From Puccinia triticina (Eukaryota; Basidiomycota; Pucciniomycetes; Pucciniales; Pucciniaceae), in contig NC_070574.1 in assembly GCF_026914185.1 (NCBI RefSeq), positions 1,302,501 through 1,366,500 on the forward strand: a stretch of DNA of 64,000 nt, written 5' to 3'. Shown piece by piece: positions 54,626 through 64,000 of the stretch. Position 1 is the stretch's first letter, and each line of letters begins with the position of its first letter. A model generated the notes under the pieces. That model ran no database searches, was not told the origin of the DNA, and saw nothing but the letters and a program-made list of their open reading frames with translations. The position numbers and the translations under genes were made by a program.

Positions 54626-55260
54626 TTATTTAGAGAATTTCTTCAGGTGTAATGTACCTGAAGATTTATCATAGATGGCTGGGGAATCTGCGCGCTGATT
54701 AGTATCAGTGGTTTCCTCTCTAGCCTCACAGGGTTGCGTGTTTTTGTCCGTAACTCCAAGGGATTGAAGTTCTGGGGTGAGGGTGTCAACGTTGGTGGAC
54801 ACTGTACACAATGAAAAACACAAAAATATTAGTATTAAAAAATACCAATCTGACAGTAAAAGGGTAAGGAAAAAGATGTACTTTTCATATTTTGGATTTT
54901 CTGAGTACTTTTAAAGTTATAGTGATTTTGCCGGAAAATCAGTGTAGGAATTTTTTCCTGTCGATGGAAAGGTCTGAATTTTTGTTGAATGAAAGCTGAG
55001 ATGGTGGTGCAGAAGTGTATCAACTTGGTTTGTTGATTGCTCAAACGGCGTGGAGTGGAGGTCCTTTTAAACTCTTGGAACAGCGGTTCTGCAAGAGGAG
55101 GGAAAGTATTGATGCGCTTGTACAGCGCTTTTGGGATCTGTAGGCTAGGTATGTCACTTCTAGTCTGATCCGCTAGGTTCGCGCGGTTCAATCGGCGGTC
55201 TAAGATCGTCTGTAGCTGCTCTAGATCAGGAGCTACAGGTGTTACAGTGATCCTGCTCAA
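54626..55260 (-). CDS. Chromovirus leader ORF b, spliced (184 aa)
   Basis: Exon 1 55260-54882 (MSRITVTPVAPDLEQLQTIL), intron 54802-54881 (GTACAT...GTACAG, 80 bp), exon 2 54801-54626 ending LHLKKFSK. Total 555 nt, in frame across the junction. No domain recognised. Exon 1 contains a helical segment (LEQLQTILDRRLNRANLADQ). The gene lies in the element's own leader, sense to Gag-Pol, which suggests an accessory product. The intron is a prediction from splice signals and frame. Confidence 0.5.
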
Positions 55261-55896
55261 GGGTTGCGGCTAGAGGGGGGTATGTACGGTAGGTATGCGC
55301 TTGTATGCGCTCTCTAATTGAGTTAGGTGGAGTGCGTCTAGCGTGTAAATCCCTGTAGATCCTTGCAGATCCGGGGTAATACAGTAGTACAGTATAATTG
55401 AACTGTAATTGAGTTATTTAGATCCTGTATACACAGGATGCGCACGGTGTATGTAGTACCACTTAGTCCCGCGACCTAATGCGCTCTTGAGTGGGAATGC
55501 AGTACAAATGCTTTCCTGCCGTAGGAATGGTAGAGTTTGGAGTCTCACAAAAAAAACCTAGTAGTGTAAATTGACCCTTGCGGTTCGATTGGTCTACTCA
55601 GAATTTTCGTATCTATTCTCCTTTTGGGGGGAACAAGAGTTCCGGTGTGTTTTCCTCAGAGAAAATGAATGAAATTCACTAAAATTTCACTGTGTAGAGT
55701 CAACCAAGTGTGTATGATTCAATTTCTATGGGTTTTGGCGAAATAAAGAGAATTTTTCCAGTAAAAAAATAGAGAGATAGTCAACAATAGGATGATTTTT
55801 TATGGATTTTTCCGGTTTTATAGAAGGAAACAGGGTGAAGAGTCTAGGAAAATGATGAAAAAATAAGAGAGAATCTAAGACACAATCACAGGAAAT
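55261..55896. other. Chromovirus leader, non-coding stretch
   Basis: 640 bp inside the element without a convincing frame on the coding strand. Probably untranslated leader between ORFs a and b. Confidence 0.4.
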
Positions 55897-56319
55897 CTAG
55901 TTAATGATTCGACTTCTCTTTCTGCGCGTAAGTTGCGGAGGAGGGCCGTCAGAAGTGAAGGGGGGAATTGTGGAGTAGGAGGTATGTTCTGTATAAGAGC
56001 AGTATTCCTTGTCAAAGGGAGGATATCCAAATGGGAAAGCTGTGAGTTGTGGTTTCTTAACAAATTTAGTTTGTTCTTCTTCCACAAATTCTGATTCTTC
56101 AGTAGTATCAATAAGTGTACCGTCAGGATGATAGATACAAGTTATCCAAAGAGTACTGTAAGTAATCCAGGTACAGGTGTAGAATTGGTCCTCTCCAATC
56201 AGTGTATGGGTTTTTCTGACGTGTTCTTGGACCTCAAGGTTATTAGGGTCTTCCTTCGTGTATTTCTGTAATTTCAGGAGGTTGGAGTTGGGTTTGAAAT
56301 CACAGATAATGGTGGTCAT
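55897..56319 (-). CDS. Chromovirus leader ORF a (140 aa)
   Basis: ATG 56319, 115 bp inside the 5' LTR boundary: MTTIICDFKPNSNLLKLQKY, central hydrophobic-aromatic segment (FYTCTWITYSTLWITCIYHP), acidic stretch (EESEFVEEEQ) and a basic end (RRKRSRIIN). Intact and sense to Gag-Pol. No family recognised. The YTCTWITYSTLWITCIYHP stretch alternates like beta strands and is too polar for a clear membrane anchor. Confidence 0.5.
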   Translation of the reverse strand: MTTIICDFKPNSNLLKLQKYTKEDPNNLEVQEHVRKTHTLIGEDQFYTCTWITYSTLWITCIYHPDGTLIDTTEESEFVEEEQTKFVKKPQLTAFPFGYPPFDKEYCSYTEHTSYSTIPPFTSDGPPPQLTRRKRSRIIN

Positions 56320-56433
56320 TTGTCTTTTAACAAGACATTTTGGCGTAAAATTGGTAAGGAAATAGGTATGTTAGTATGATTATCACGGTTTGGGAGTGAG
56401 AATCACGGATAAATAATAGGCCAGACCCCCAAT

Positions 56434-57386
56434 TGTCAGCCTGTAGGTAACTAACCGTGTCTGAGAGGGTTGTTACTAGCAAGATGATAGTGTAATTTGC
56501 CAAGGATGGGCCAATGGGTTCGTGGTAAGACCTGTAAAAGGTTTCACTCTATCAGTAATCTTGACTGAGAGGCTTGCTCAATTAAGGCGCATCCAGATCA
56601 ACACAGGGTGTTAATAGGCATCCAAGGAATAACTCAACTTGGGTTCGTGGTTTTACCTACAGAAAGGTAAGGGTAATCAAGAGTTGAGGGTATTCCTGAA
56701 TTGAATGATGGTTGAGAATGAAGGCACTGTTTAACTATGTATGTGTTAAACCTTGCTATAATAATATTCTGAGGGATAAACAGTCCTGGGGGGCGTGTTT
56801 ATATATAGAAGGGAATGAGCAGGAGGGAACATGAGGCGCTTGGAGGCGCTTCAGGACCAGGGGGGAACTGGAAGCGCTCAAGGGAAGCAGATCCTCATGA
56901 GGATCAACATTGGAAAAGATCAGGGCAGTGTAATGATCAGTACTGATCCTGGATCAGTAGCTGTGTACACTAGCTGATCATAACCAATCATTGATTCCAT
57001 TCAGTGCTCTTTGAATTGGATTACATCATGTATTGTTTATGTATTTATATCATAACCAATATGTTATGTAAATAGGTACTGAGGCGTAACAGGGGATAAA
57101 TGAGTGATACCTGTCTTGGTGTATTTCACGTGTACAGTAATATTACAATGTATTGTAATCTTACTGTTGCACGTAACTTAACTCTCATAACAGCAGTACA
57201 TTATGGTAACTGTATTTAACTATGGTTATCTGTAATGTAATGTATAACAGGAGTACATTCTTAAGCTTGTATCTAATGATATACATATGTAATAAAGGCG
57301 TAAAAAGGAATGTACTATATGTAATGTGAACAATTGCAGGTACTTGGTACGTGTAAGGTACTGTGACATGTACTCTGTGGCTGACA
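56434..57386 (-). repeat. Chromovirus 5' LTR
   Basis: 953 bp. The leader next to it on the minus strand starts ATTGGGGGTCTGGCC, where the primer-binding site should be; the primer tRNA was not identified. Differences from the other LTR include GAGGG for GAGAG and GGCGTG for GGCATG. Confidence 0.95.
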
Positions 57387-57391
57387 GATTG

Positions 57392-57636
57392 TAGTTAGTC
57401 TACCTGAGGCAGCGGGTGTGGAAGTACTTCTTTCCTCATCCTTCCACATCATCCTCACTCACCGGCGCCTCGTGCCCGCTGTCCTCAGGTATATTTATCA
57501 CTTCTCTTTTCTTTCTTTTCTTTCTTTCTGTTTCTCTCTTCCTTTCATCTTGTCTGATATGCAATCAATCCTTCCACATCATCCTCACTCACCGGCGCCT
57601 CGTGCCCGCTGTCCTCAGCCCCTGTCTTGCTCATCA
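57392..57636 (+). repeat. Copia-2 3' LTR, right piece
   Basis: The remaining 245 bp of the LTR (TAGTTAGTCTACCTGAGG ... TGCTCATCA), preceded by the second GATTG copy and followed by ATATA, the Copia-2 target duplication. Confidence 0.92.
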
Positions 57637-59755
57637 ATATAGTGGTAGAAACACCAAGAAACTACCAAAGTAGTGATATTTGGAAACTGATCAGACTGTG
57701 TCTGCCACATTTGGGGGTTTTGTGGTCAGTAAAGGTACCTAATGAATCTTCGGCAGCTTTTAAACATTTTGGTCACCATCTGGCAAAAGGATTCTCACGC
57801 TGGGATGAGATATAGTGGCAGAAACACCAAGAAACTACCAAAGTTGTGATATTTGGGAACTGATCAGACTGTAGCTGCTACATTTGGGGGTTTTGTGATC
57901 AGTAAAGGTACCTAATGAATCTTTGGCAGCGTTTTAACATTTTGGTCACCACCTGGCAAAAGGATTCCCACGCTGGGATGAGATGAAGTGGCAGAAACAC
58001 CAAGAAACTACCATAGTTGTGATATTTGGGAACTGATCATACTGTAGCTGCTACATTTGGGGGTTTTGTGGTCAGTAAAGGTACCTAATGAATCTTTGGT
58101 AGCTTGTAAAAATTTTGGTCACCATCTGGCAAAAGTATTCCCACGCTGGGATGAGATATAGTGGCAGAAACACCAAGAAACTACAAAAGTAGTGATATTT
58201 GGGAACTGATCAGATTGTAGCTGTACATTTGGGGGTTTTGTGGTCAGTAAAGGTACCTAATGAATCTTTGGCAGCTTGTAAAGATTTTGGTCACCATCTG
58301 GCAAAAGAATTCCCACGCTGGGATGAGATATAGTGGCAGAAACACCAAGAAACTACCAAAGTTGTGATATTTGGGAACTGATCAGACTGTAGCTGCTACA
58401 TTTGGGGGTTTTGTGATCAGTAAAGGTACCCAATGAATCTTTGGCAGCTTTTCAACATTTTGGTCACCACCTGGCAAAAGGATTTCCACGCTGGGATAAG
58501 ATATAGTGGCAGAAACACCAAGAAACTACCAAAGTAGTGATATTTGGGAACTGATCAGATTGTAGCTGCTACATTTGGGGGTTTTGTGGTCAGTAAAGGT
58601 ACCTAATGAATCTTTGGCAGCTTTTTAACATTTTGGTCACCATCTGGCAAAAGAATTCCCACACTGGGATGAGATATAGTGGCAGAAACACCAAGAAACT
58701 ACCAAAGTTGTGATATTTGGGAACTGATCAGACTGTAGCTGCTACATTTGGGGGTTTTGTGATCAGTAAAGGTACCCAATGAATCTTTGGCAGCTTTTCA
58801 ACATTTTGGTCACCACCTGGCAAAAGGATTTCCACGCTGGGATAAGATATAGTGGCAGAAACACCAAGAAACTACCAAAGTAGTGATATTTGGGAACTGA
58901 TCAGATTGTAGCTGCTACATTTGGGGGTTTTGTGGTCAGTAAAGGTACCTAATGAATCTTTGGCAGCTTTTTAACATTTTGGTCACCATCTGGCAAAAGA
59001 ATTCCCACGCTGGGATGAGATGTAGTGGCAGAAACACCAAGAAACTACCATAGTTGTGATATTTGGGAACTGATCATAATGTAGCTGCTACATTTGGGGG
59101 TTTTGTGGTCAGTAAAGGTACCTAATGAATCTTTGGCAGCTTGTAAAAATTTTGGTCACCATCTGGCAAAAGTATTCCCACGCTGGGATGAGATATAGTG
59201 GCAGAAACACCAAGAAACTACCAAAGTAGTGATATTTGGAAACTGATCAGACTGTAGCTGCTACATTTGGAGGTTTTGTGGTCAGTAAAGGTACATAATT
59301 AAGGTTCGCCGGCTTGTTAATATTTTAGAAACCATATGGCAGAAGAATTGCCCTGCTGGGATGAGATACAGTGGTAGAAACACCAAGAAACTAACAAAGT
59401 AGTGATATTTGGGAACTGATCAGACTGTAGCTGCTGCATTTGGGGGTTTTGTGGTCATTAAAGGTACATAATCAAACTTTGGGCGCTTGTTAACATTTTC
59501 GTAACCTTAAGGCAGAAGAATTCCCACACTGCAATGGGATATAGTGGCAGAAACACCAAGAAACTACCAAGGTAGTGATATTTGGGAACTGATCAGACTG
59601 CAGCTGCTACATTTGGGGGTTTCGTGGTCAGTAAAGGTACATAATGAAGCTTTGGGGGCTTGTAAACATTTTGGTCACCGTCTGGCAGAAGGATTCCCAC
59701 GCTGGGAAGAGATTTAGTGGTAGAAAGACCAAGAAACCACCAAAGTAGTGATCTT
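57637..59755 (+). repeat. Satellite array 2, right part: about 12 units
   Basis: About 12 copies of the 172-173 bp unit (GCAGAAACACCAAGAAACTACC ... ACTGATCAGACTGTAGCTGC ... GGGGGTTTTGTGGTCAGTAA). Two consecutive-pair blocks near 58326-58670 and 58671-59015 are nearly identical, showing higher-order (about 345 bp) duplication. Orientation is opposite to array 1. The last three units are the most diverged, as usual at an array edge. Confidence 0.95.
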
Positions 59756-60285
59756 TGGCAACTGATTAGATTGTAGCTGCTGCATAATGGATGTGACCCA
59801 AAACACAATAATTCTGGGTTTTATATGCAGAACAATTTTCCAATGAACTTTTATGTTGAAATATTCCTCATCAATCTGTGATTGATAACAAAAGTAGATA
59901 AAAAAAAGAACCTACGAAAAATATGCTAAACCGTGGTAAACTCATTTCAAAAAGGCCTTCTATGCATGTGGCACTTCAAGTATTTTGTGCAATATCTTCA
60001 GGAAGTTCAACCAACCAAATTAAAAATGTGTGCAGGATGATATCATGAGAGCGGTCAGGGGTCAATGTTTTTCCTTTTTTGAAAAAAAGTAGATTTTGAG
60101 AATTCTGATAACATCAATTGTTGAAGTAAAAAAAAAAGCAAAAAAAAAATTGAGACCCCTCAGCCTCCCTGGATTAATCCTACCTGAAAATTGCAATTTC
60201 TTTTTTTCATGAAGGATTGAATGGTGTACTCAGAAATTTATGAATGTTATGCGGCAAATAAAAGAAAATATACCTGTGGCTTGAA
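59756..60285. repeat. Second copy of the 530 bp satellite-flanking segment
   Basis: Same orientation and about 90% like 17816-18346, from GATTAGATTGTAGCTGCTGC through ATACCTGTGGCTTGAAG. On the minus strand it keeps the splice donor and acceptor and the short last exon of the gene at 18233-18667, but homology stops after about 10 bp of the upstream exon. The DIRS-like element begins in the sequence that follows, so its insertion may have removed or displaced the rest. Confidence 0.85.
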
Positions 60286-60486
60286 GCTAACACAGGGGGA
60301 AGGAGAGAGTTCATAGAAGACTATTAAGTAGACATGGAACACAGACAAAGTTATCAAGAGGAATAAAAAAAATTATCAATATAAATTGATCAATATATGC
60401 TATATTGATCAATATATGACATTGCAAATTCATCCATCTTGGTAGTGTGACAGTTTAACTGATCAAAAATGTGTCTTTAAGATCCC
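60286..60486. other. Spacer with a palindromic AT segment
   Basis: About 200 bp. AATTGATCAATATATG and its neighbour TATTGATCAATATATG (about 60385-60419) form repeated and partly inverted words. Probably the left end or leader of the DIRS-like element; no terminal repeat could be confirmed. Confidence 0.4.
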
Positions 60487-61857
60487 ACAGACCCTAGAAA
60501 CTCTGTTGATGTGATTACCGCTAAATACAAAGCAATTTTTTTTAGCGTTCCACAAGTGGAATTAGGAGCCAATGAAGTCTGTGTGACAAAGGATAATCCC
60601 GCCAAATTGCCCGCGTTTCTGGCAATTGTTATAGATGAAGAAGAAGCATCTCAAGCTCAAGCGAACACCGATTTGGTCCCAGCCAAATCAGACAAAGACG
60701 TCATGTGGGAGAAAGTGTCAGAAGCGGTAGCTAAAGGCAATAAAGAAGGTGCGGACTTCTTTTTTTGGATGTAAAAGAAGCTGGCTAAGCCATTGAACAA
60801 ATTGATTTCTTTGAATACCAATCAATCGGCAGAAATAGTGACAGGTCATTTGAATGTCATGAAACCAAGCATTGGGAGGGCTAAATCTGCGGAAGGCAAC
60901 ACTCCCTCTTCTAATGTTGCTAAAAGATCAATTGATAAGACTACTATAGTCTTTATAAAAGGATCCCTTCCAAAAAATTCTGACGTTGGGTTCACTCCGT
61001 ATTTTGACAAGAACTTCTGTGAATTCAGAGGTCCACTTCTGCTAACAATCTTTGACAAAGATTGGCAAGAAGATGCAATCCAAGCTCATACAAACAAGCG
61101 TTCTAGATCAGATAAAAAAGATGGAAACTATACTGGATATGAATATCCAAACGAGTGGACTCAAACTATTGCAAAATGGACTTTGAACCAGTGCATTTTT
61201 TATAGGACTTATAAATATCTTTATACTTTCCCTGAATTTGCAGACTGGACTTTACAACATAAAGCGAACGTTAATTACATAATTGAAGAACATAAATTCT
61301 TGACAGGTTTTTGCTATGATATGATTGTCAGGCAAAACGCATTTTCATATCAAGTTCCAGTGGAAGATGGAGTAGTCTCAGCGGTCGATATATCTGTCTT
61401 TAGAGAAGACATCAGACTGAGAGCTTATAATGTGACAAAGGACATCAATGAACTTGATTTCACCAACAATCTGTACGCGTATGGCGGGAAGAAGTTTGGA
61501 TGTGACCCAAAGATGGGCAGAGCAAAGGAGTCAAAGGCCAGATTGAACGAGGATTATTCTGGAAGGTATGACAACAGGGGCCGTGGACAAGGAGGTTCTT
61601 TTGGCTGTGGTTTTGGAGATCGTCACGGTGGCAATAGGAGGAGCAAATTTAGTGGTTACAAGCACTTGCAAGATGATGGATATGGGAAGCAAAACAGGGA
61701 TTGTTTCGATGATTCTCACAAAGATTATTATGAATCTCATAAAGATTTTTCGGGCAGAGGGTGCGGGAATTTTGACAAAGATCATGGACCGTCCAAATAC
61801 GCAGGCAAGAGGGATGCCAGTGGTAAGAACACTTTGAAAGATAAAGACCCTCAGTAG
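60487..61857 (+). pseudogene. DIRS-like retrotransposon, gag-like ORF
   Basis: Open in one frame from about 60487 (VDVITAKYKAIFFSVPQVEL), interrupted only by TAA at 60772, then 60793-61857. The central region (CEFRGPLLLTIFDKDWQE, YPNEWTQTIAKWTLNQCIFY, ADWTLQHKANVNYIIEEHKF) has the composition of DIRS-element capsid-like proteins. The C-terminus is rich in Gly/Arg/Asp (GRYDNRGRGQGGSFGCGFGD), an RGG-type nucleic-acid-binding tail. The start codon is unclear. It precedes the RT ORF by about 250 bp on the same strand. Assignment rests on the neighbour more than on this sequence. Confidence 0.6.
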
Positions 61858-62108
61858 GCTTTTCTTTTGAATTCATGCCCATTTTTTAGAAGGTTTAGCA
61901 AAACCTCTCTGGTGTTGTTTTTCTTTTTTACACATGTTGATCTAAGTTGTTATTATCAATGTATTCTTCTTTTTTACGTCTTGGACGCTGGAAGGGCTTG
62001 TTATGTCATCAATCATTTTTTCATTTGTCTGAGACATTGTGTTTCTTTTTCTTCAACATTGTCATTTTTCCAGTGTTTATAGGTCTCAACCTCTGCAAAA
62101 TGACAATA
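61858..62108. other. Spacer between DIRS ORFs
   Basis: T-rich 250 bp with no recognised feature; a pyrimidine-rich acceptor-like site (TTTTTCCAG) lies near 62074. Confidence 0.4.
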
Positions 62109-63745
62109 TGGTAGTGACTTCAGCTCCTACAGTTTGGCCTTCAAGGGTGCCTTGTGAGATGAATTTGGTCAAGTGGAAGCATTTTTTGACCAAGTATGGT
62201 CTGCTCAAAGAGTATAGCGATGCATTGGCTGTTTTTGATCAGGGTATCCCCAAGCATGTTATAGAGGGGTTACAATATTTTACGCCTGAAAATCATAAGT
62301 CGGCGGGGACAGTGAAGGACAAAATAGAAGATTTGATTAAGAAAGAACTGTTGGCAGGTTGGATGTACGGACCTTTCTCCCGTGAAGAGGTTATAAACAA
62401 ATTTGGTTTTTTCAGGTCAAACCCGCTAGGCGCGGTAGTGAACAACGATGGGGCGATTCGTCCAATAAATGACCTCTCTTATCCAAGGAACAACGCAAAT
62501 ATAAAATCCGTGAACTCATTTGTCAACAAGAGAGATTTCAATACCACTTGGGACGATTTCAATATGGTATTGAATTTTTTTGCGGAAGAGGAGAGGGACG
62601 TGAAACTTGCACTGTTTGACTGGTAAAAGGCCTACCGGCAAATCCCCACCAGGATGGACCAGTGGAGGTATTTGCTAGTCAAAGATTTTGAAGGAAGATT
62701 CCTTTTAGATACTCAAATAACTTTTGGAGGTGTGGCAGGCTGCGGTTCTTTTGGCAGGCCTGCAGATGCTTGGAAGTTGATCATGAAGGCTCATTTCAAT
62801 CTGGTCAGCATTTTTAGGTGGGTTGACAACAACCTCTTTGTCAGGGTGCGAGGCGGCGATACAGACATGAAGGACGTAGTAGCACAGTCAAAGAAGTTAG
62901 GTGTTCAGACAAATGAAAAGAAGTTCTTGCCTTTCTTGGCGGAACAAAAATTCATTGGCTTTGTGTGGAACGGACTTGAGAAAACAGTCCGCCTGCCAGA
63001 TGGGAAGATTGAGAAGCGTATCTCCCAACTTTCACCTTTTCTCAATGAGAAGGAAAAATTCAAATACGAGCAAGTTGAGATACTTGCAGGAAGGCTCAAT
63101 CATGTGGCCTACATCCTACCGCATCTAAAGTGCCGCCTGAACTCCCTCTATCAATGGTTGATGTCGTGGCAGTATTGATAAGCAACACGCCATTCCCCCA
63201 AAGACGTCCTCGCAGACCTGGCAGTATGGAAGGACACCTTAGAAAATTTCAAACCAACGCGCATCATTAACTATGGCCCACCAATTGACATTGGCTGGGT
63301 GGGTGATGCGTCAACTTCTTTTGGCATAGGAGTATTGATAGGCAAGACCTGGGCTCAATTTAAGCTTCACAACCCGAGATGCCGCCCGCAAAGAATATCT
63401 TATCTAGAGACGGTTGTGGTTCGCCTTGGCTTGCTCATGCTTTTGAAGATGCGGTCACAACGCAGGAAGACCTTAGCCGTATGGACAGATAACACAACAA
63501 CAGAGAATGGTATCAACAACAAACGGTCCAGAGACACCCAGGCAAACGCAGAATGGATGAAGATTCAATCCATTTTTATCAAAGAGAATATCAACCTCGT
63601 GGCGAGAAGGGTGTCGTCAAAGAACAACACGGCAGACTCCCTGTCAAGGGGAATCAGATCAGGCCAAGACGTTAGGCACCAACTACGCGTGGACATCCCG
63701 GAAGATTTGGTGTTGCTCCTAGACCAAGTGGTTTTTGTAATATAA
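62109..63745 (+). pseudogene. DIRS-like reverse transcriptase / RNase H
   Basis: From ATG 62109 (MVVTSAPTVWPSRVPCEMNL). RT: NPLGAVVNNDGAIRPINDLS, LALFDW then TAA at 62624 before KAYRQIPTRMDQWRYLLVKD, ITFGGVAGCGSFGRPADAWK, and the catalytic box reads FRWVDNNLFVR, i.e. VDN in place of VDD. The region ends at 63178 with TGA and TAA, then continues (KDVLADLAVWKDTLENFKPT). RNase H: WVGDASTSFGIGVLIG, ISYLETVVVRLGLLML, VWTDNTTTENGINN, NTADSLSRG. The tyrosine-recombinase-linked RT type is recognised from the FGG.AGCGSFGRPADA and LSRG patterns. Mutations make it inactive. No recombinase ORF is visible before the window ends. Confidence 0.8.
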
Positions 63746-64000
63746 TTTTACTAAGCTTTTGTGACAGACGGACATTGCTTGACGGACAGACATAGCTTGA
63801 CGTTGTGGTAGAAAATAACATGTGTTTTTATTGGGATACTCACGGTCTAGAGGAAACTAAAGGTTGAAGATAGGGGGATTGCATAGGCTCAGGCTTCTCC
63901 CTGAGTTAGTGGTATAGCACTATCCCCCCATCTTGCCGCGGCAATGACAGCGGCCCCTTTTGTTTTCCTCTCTGCCCCAGGAGGAGAGACTTTTTGGATC
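63746..64000. other. End of window, no gene seen
   Basis: Contains a short repeat (TTGACGGACAGACATAGCTTGACG-like words at about 63761-63803) and no open frame that continues the element. The expected tyrosine recombinase of a DIRS element, if present, would lie beyond position 64000. Confidence 0.4.

Larger units (their letters stand above)
46693..57386 (-). mobile_element. Ty3/gypsy chromovirus, nearly intact, 10.7 kb with insert
   Basis: LTRs of 953 bp (46693-48521 after removing an 876 bp insertion with its duplication, and 56434-57386) differ at only about two positions seen, so insertion was recent. Perfect GATTG duplications flank it (46688-46692 and 57387-57391). Transcription is on the minus strand: 5' LTR on the right, extra leader ORFs, a single Gag-Pol frame ending in a chromodomain, and a purine tract beside the left LTR. 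Confidence 0.96.
42351..57636 (+). mobile_element. Copia-2: Ty1/copia element, with nested gypsy in its 3' LTR
   Basis: The element lies between perfect ATATA duplications (42346-42350 and 57637-57641). The 5' LTR is 42351-42693 and the 3' LTR is split (46595-46692 and 57392-57636). Both are 343 bp when the nested gypsy and one GATTG are removed. Internal region 42694-46594 (3.9 kb) is short for copia because the integrase core is missing. A purine tract (AGCAAGGGGGGGG) immediately precedes the 3' LTR. Confidence 0.93.

Noticed and set aside
63746..64000. Tyrosine recombinase expected after a DIRS reverse transcriptase
   Set aside because: No frame with recombinase motifs is visible before the window ends.

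Overview
This window looks like a transposon-choked stretch of a eukaryotic nuclear genome, most likely a basidiomycete and best matched by a rust fungus (Pucciniales). The reasons are short GT-AG introns (48 to 115 bp), a basidiomycete-type Tnp2/CACTA transposase, DIRS-like, copia and chromovirus retrotransposons together, low gene density, and many in-frame TGA codons where an arginine CGA is expected. The species cannot be fixed from the sequence. No conserved housekeeping gene, rRNA or tRNA was recognised.

Layout. 1-3195: end of a solo LTR, then about 3 kb with no recognisable gene. 3196-14612: a CpG-rich GGTACC/GGTATACC repeat block split by a 1.6 kb solo LTR (4048-5673) and by an 8 kb copia element (Copia-1, 6244-14335). 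Copia-1 is itself split by two solo LTRs of one family, in opposite orientations. 15048-17815: about 16 copies of a 173 bp satellite. 17816-42109: a gene-bearing segment with small spliced genes on the minus strand (18.2-21 kb), a broken plus-strand gene (21.8-23 kb), a decayed Tnp2 transposase gene (23.6-27.25 kb, minus), an unknown pseudogene (27.75-28.8 kb), two distantly similar genes (31.4-34.2 and 34.9-36.2 kb), a SAP-like gene (37-39.5 kb) and a further family gene (40.5-41.6 kb). Several carry insertions: foldback elements at 22491-22954 and 37435-37907, an 873 bp inverted-repeat element at 39557-40429, and a solo LTR at 33400-34224.

42110-59755: a second satellite array in the opposite orientation to the first. 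A copia element (Copia-2, 42351-57636) sits in it. A 10.7 kb Ty3/gypsy chromovirus (46693-57386, minus) sits in Copia-2's 3' LTR, and an 873 bp CACTA-type miniature element (46925-47797) sits in the chromovirus 3' LTR. Target-site duplications are exact at each step (ATATA, GATTG, AAA), and both pairs of interrupted LTRs come out at equal length (343/343 and 953/953 bp) once inserts are removed. 59756-60285 repeats the segment beside the first satellite. 60487-63745 is a decayed DIRS-like element (gag-like ORF, RT/RNase H).

Nearly every coding region is broken. The chromovirus is the youngest and most intact: one 5.5 kb Gag-Pol frame with only two stops. The intact-looking non-transposon genes are the small spliced models at 18.2-20.6 kb; their functions are unknown.
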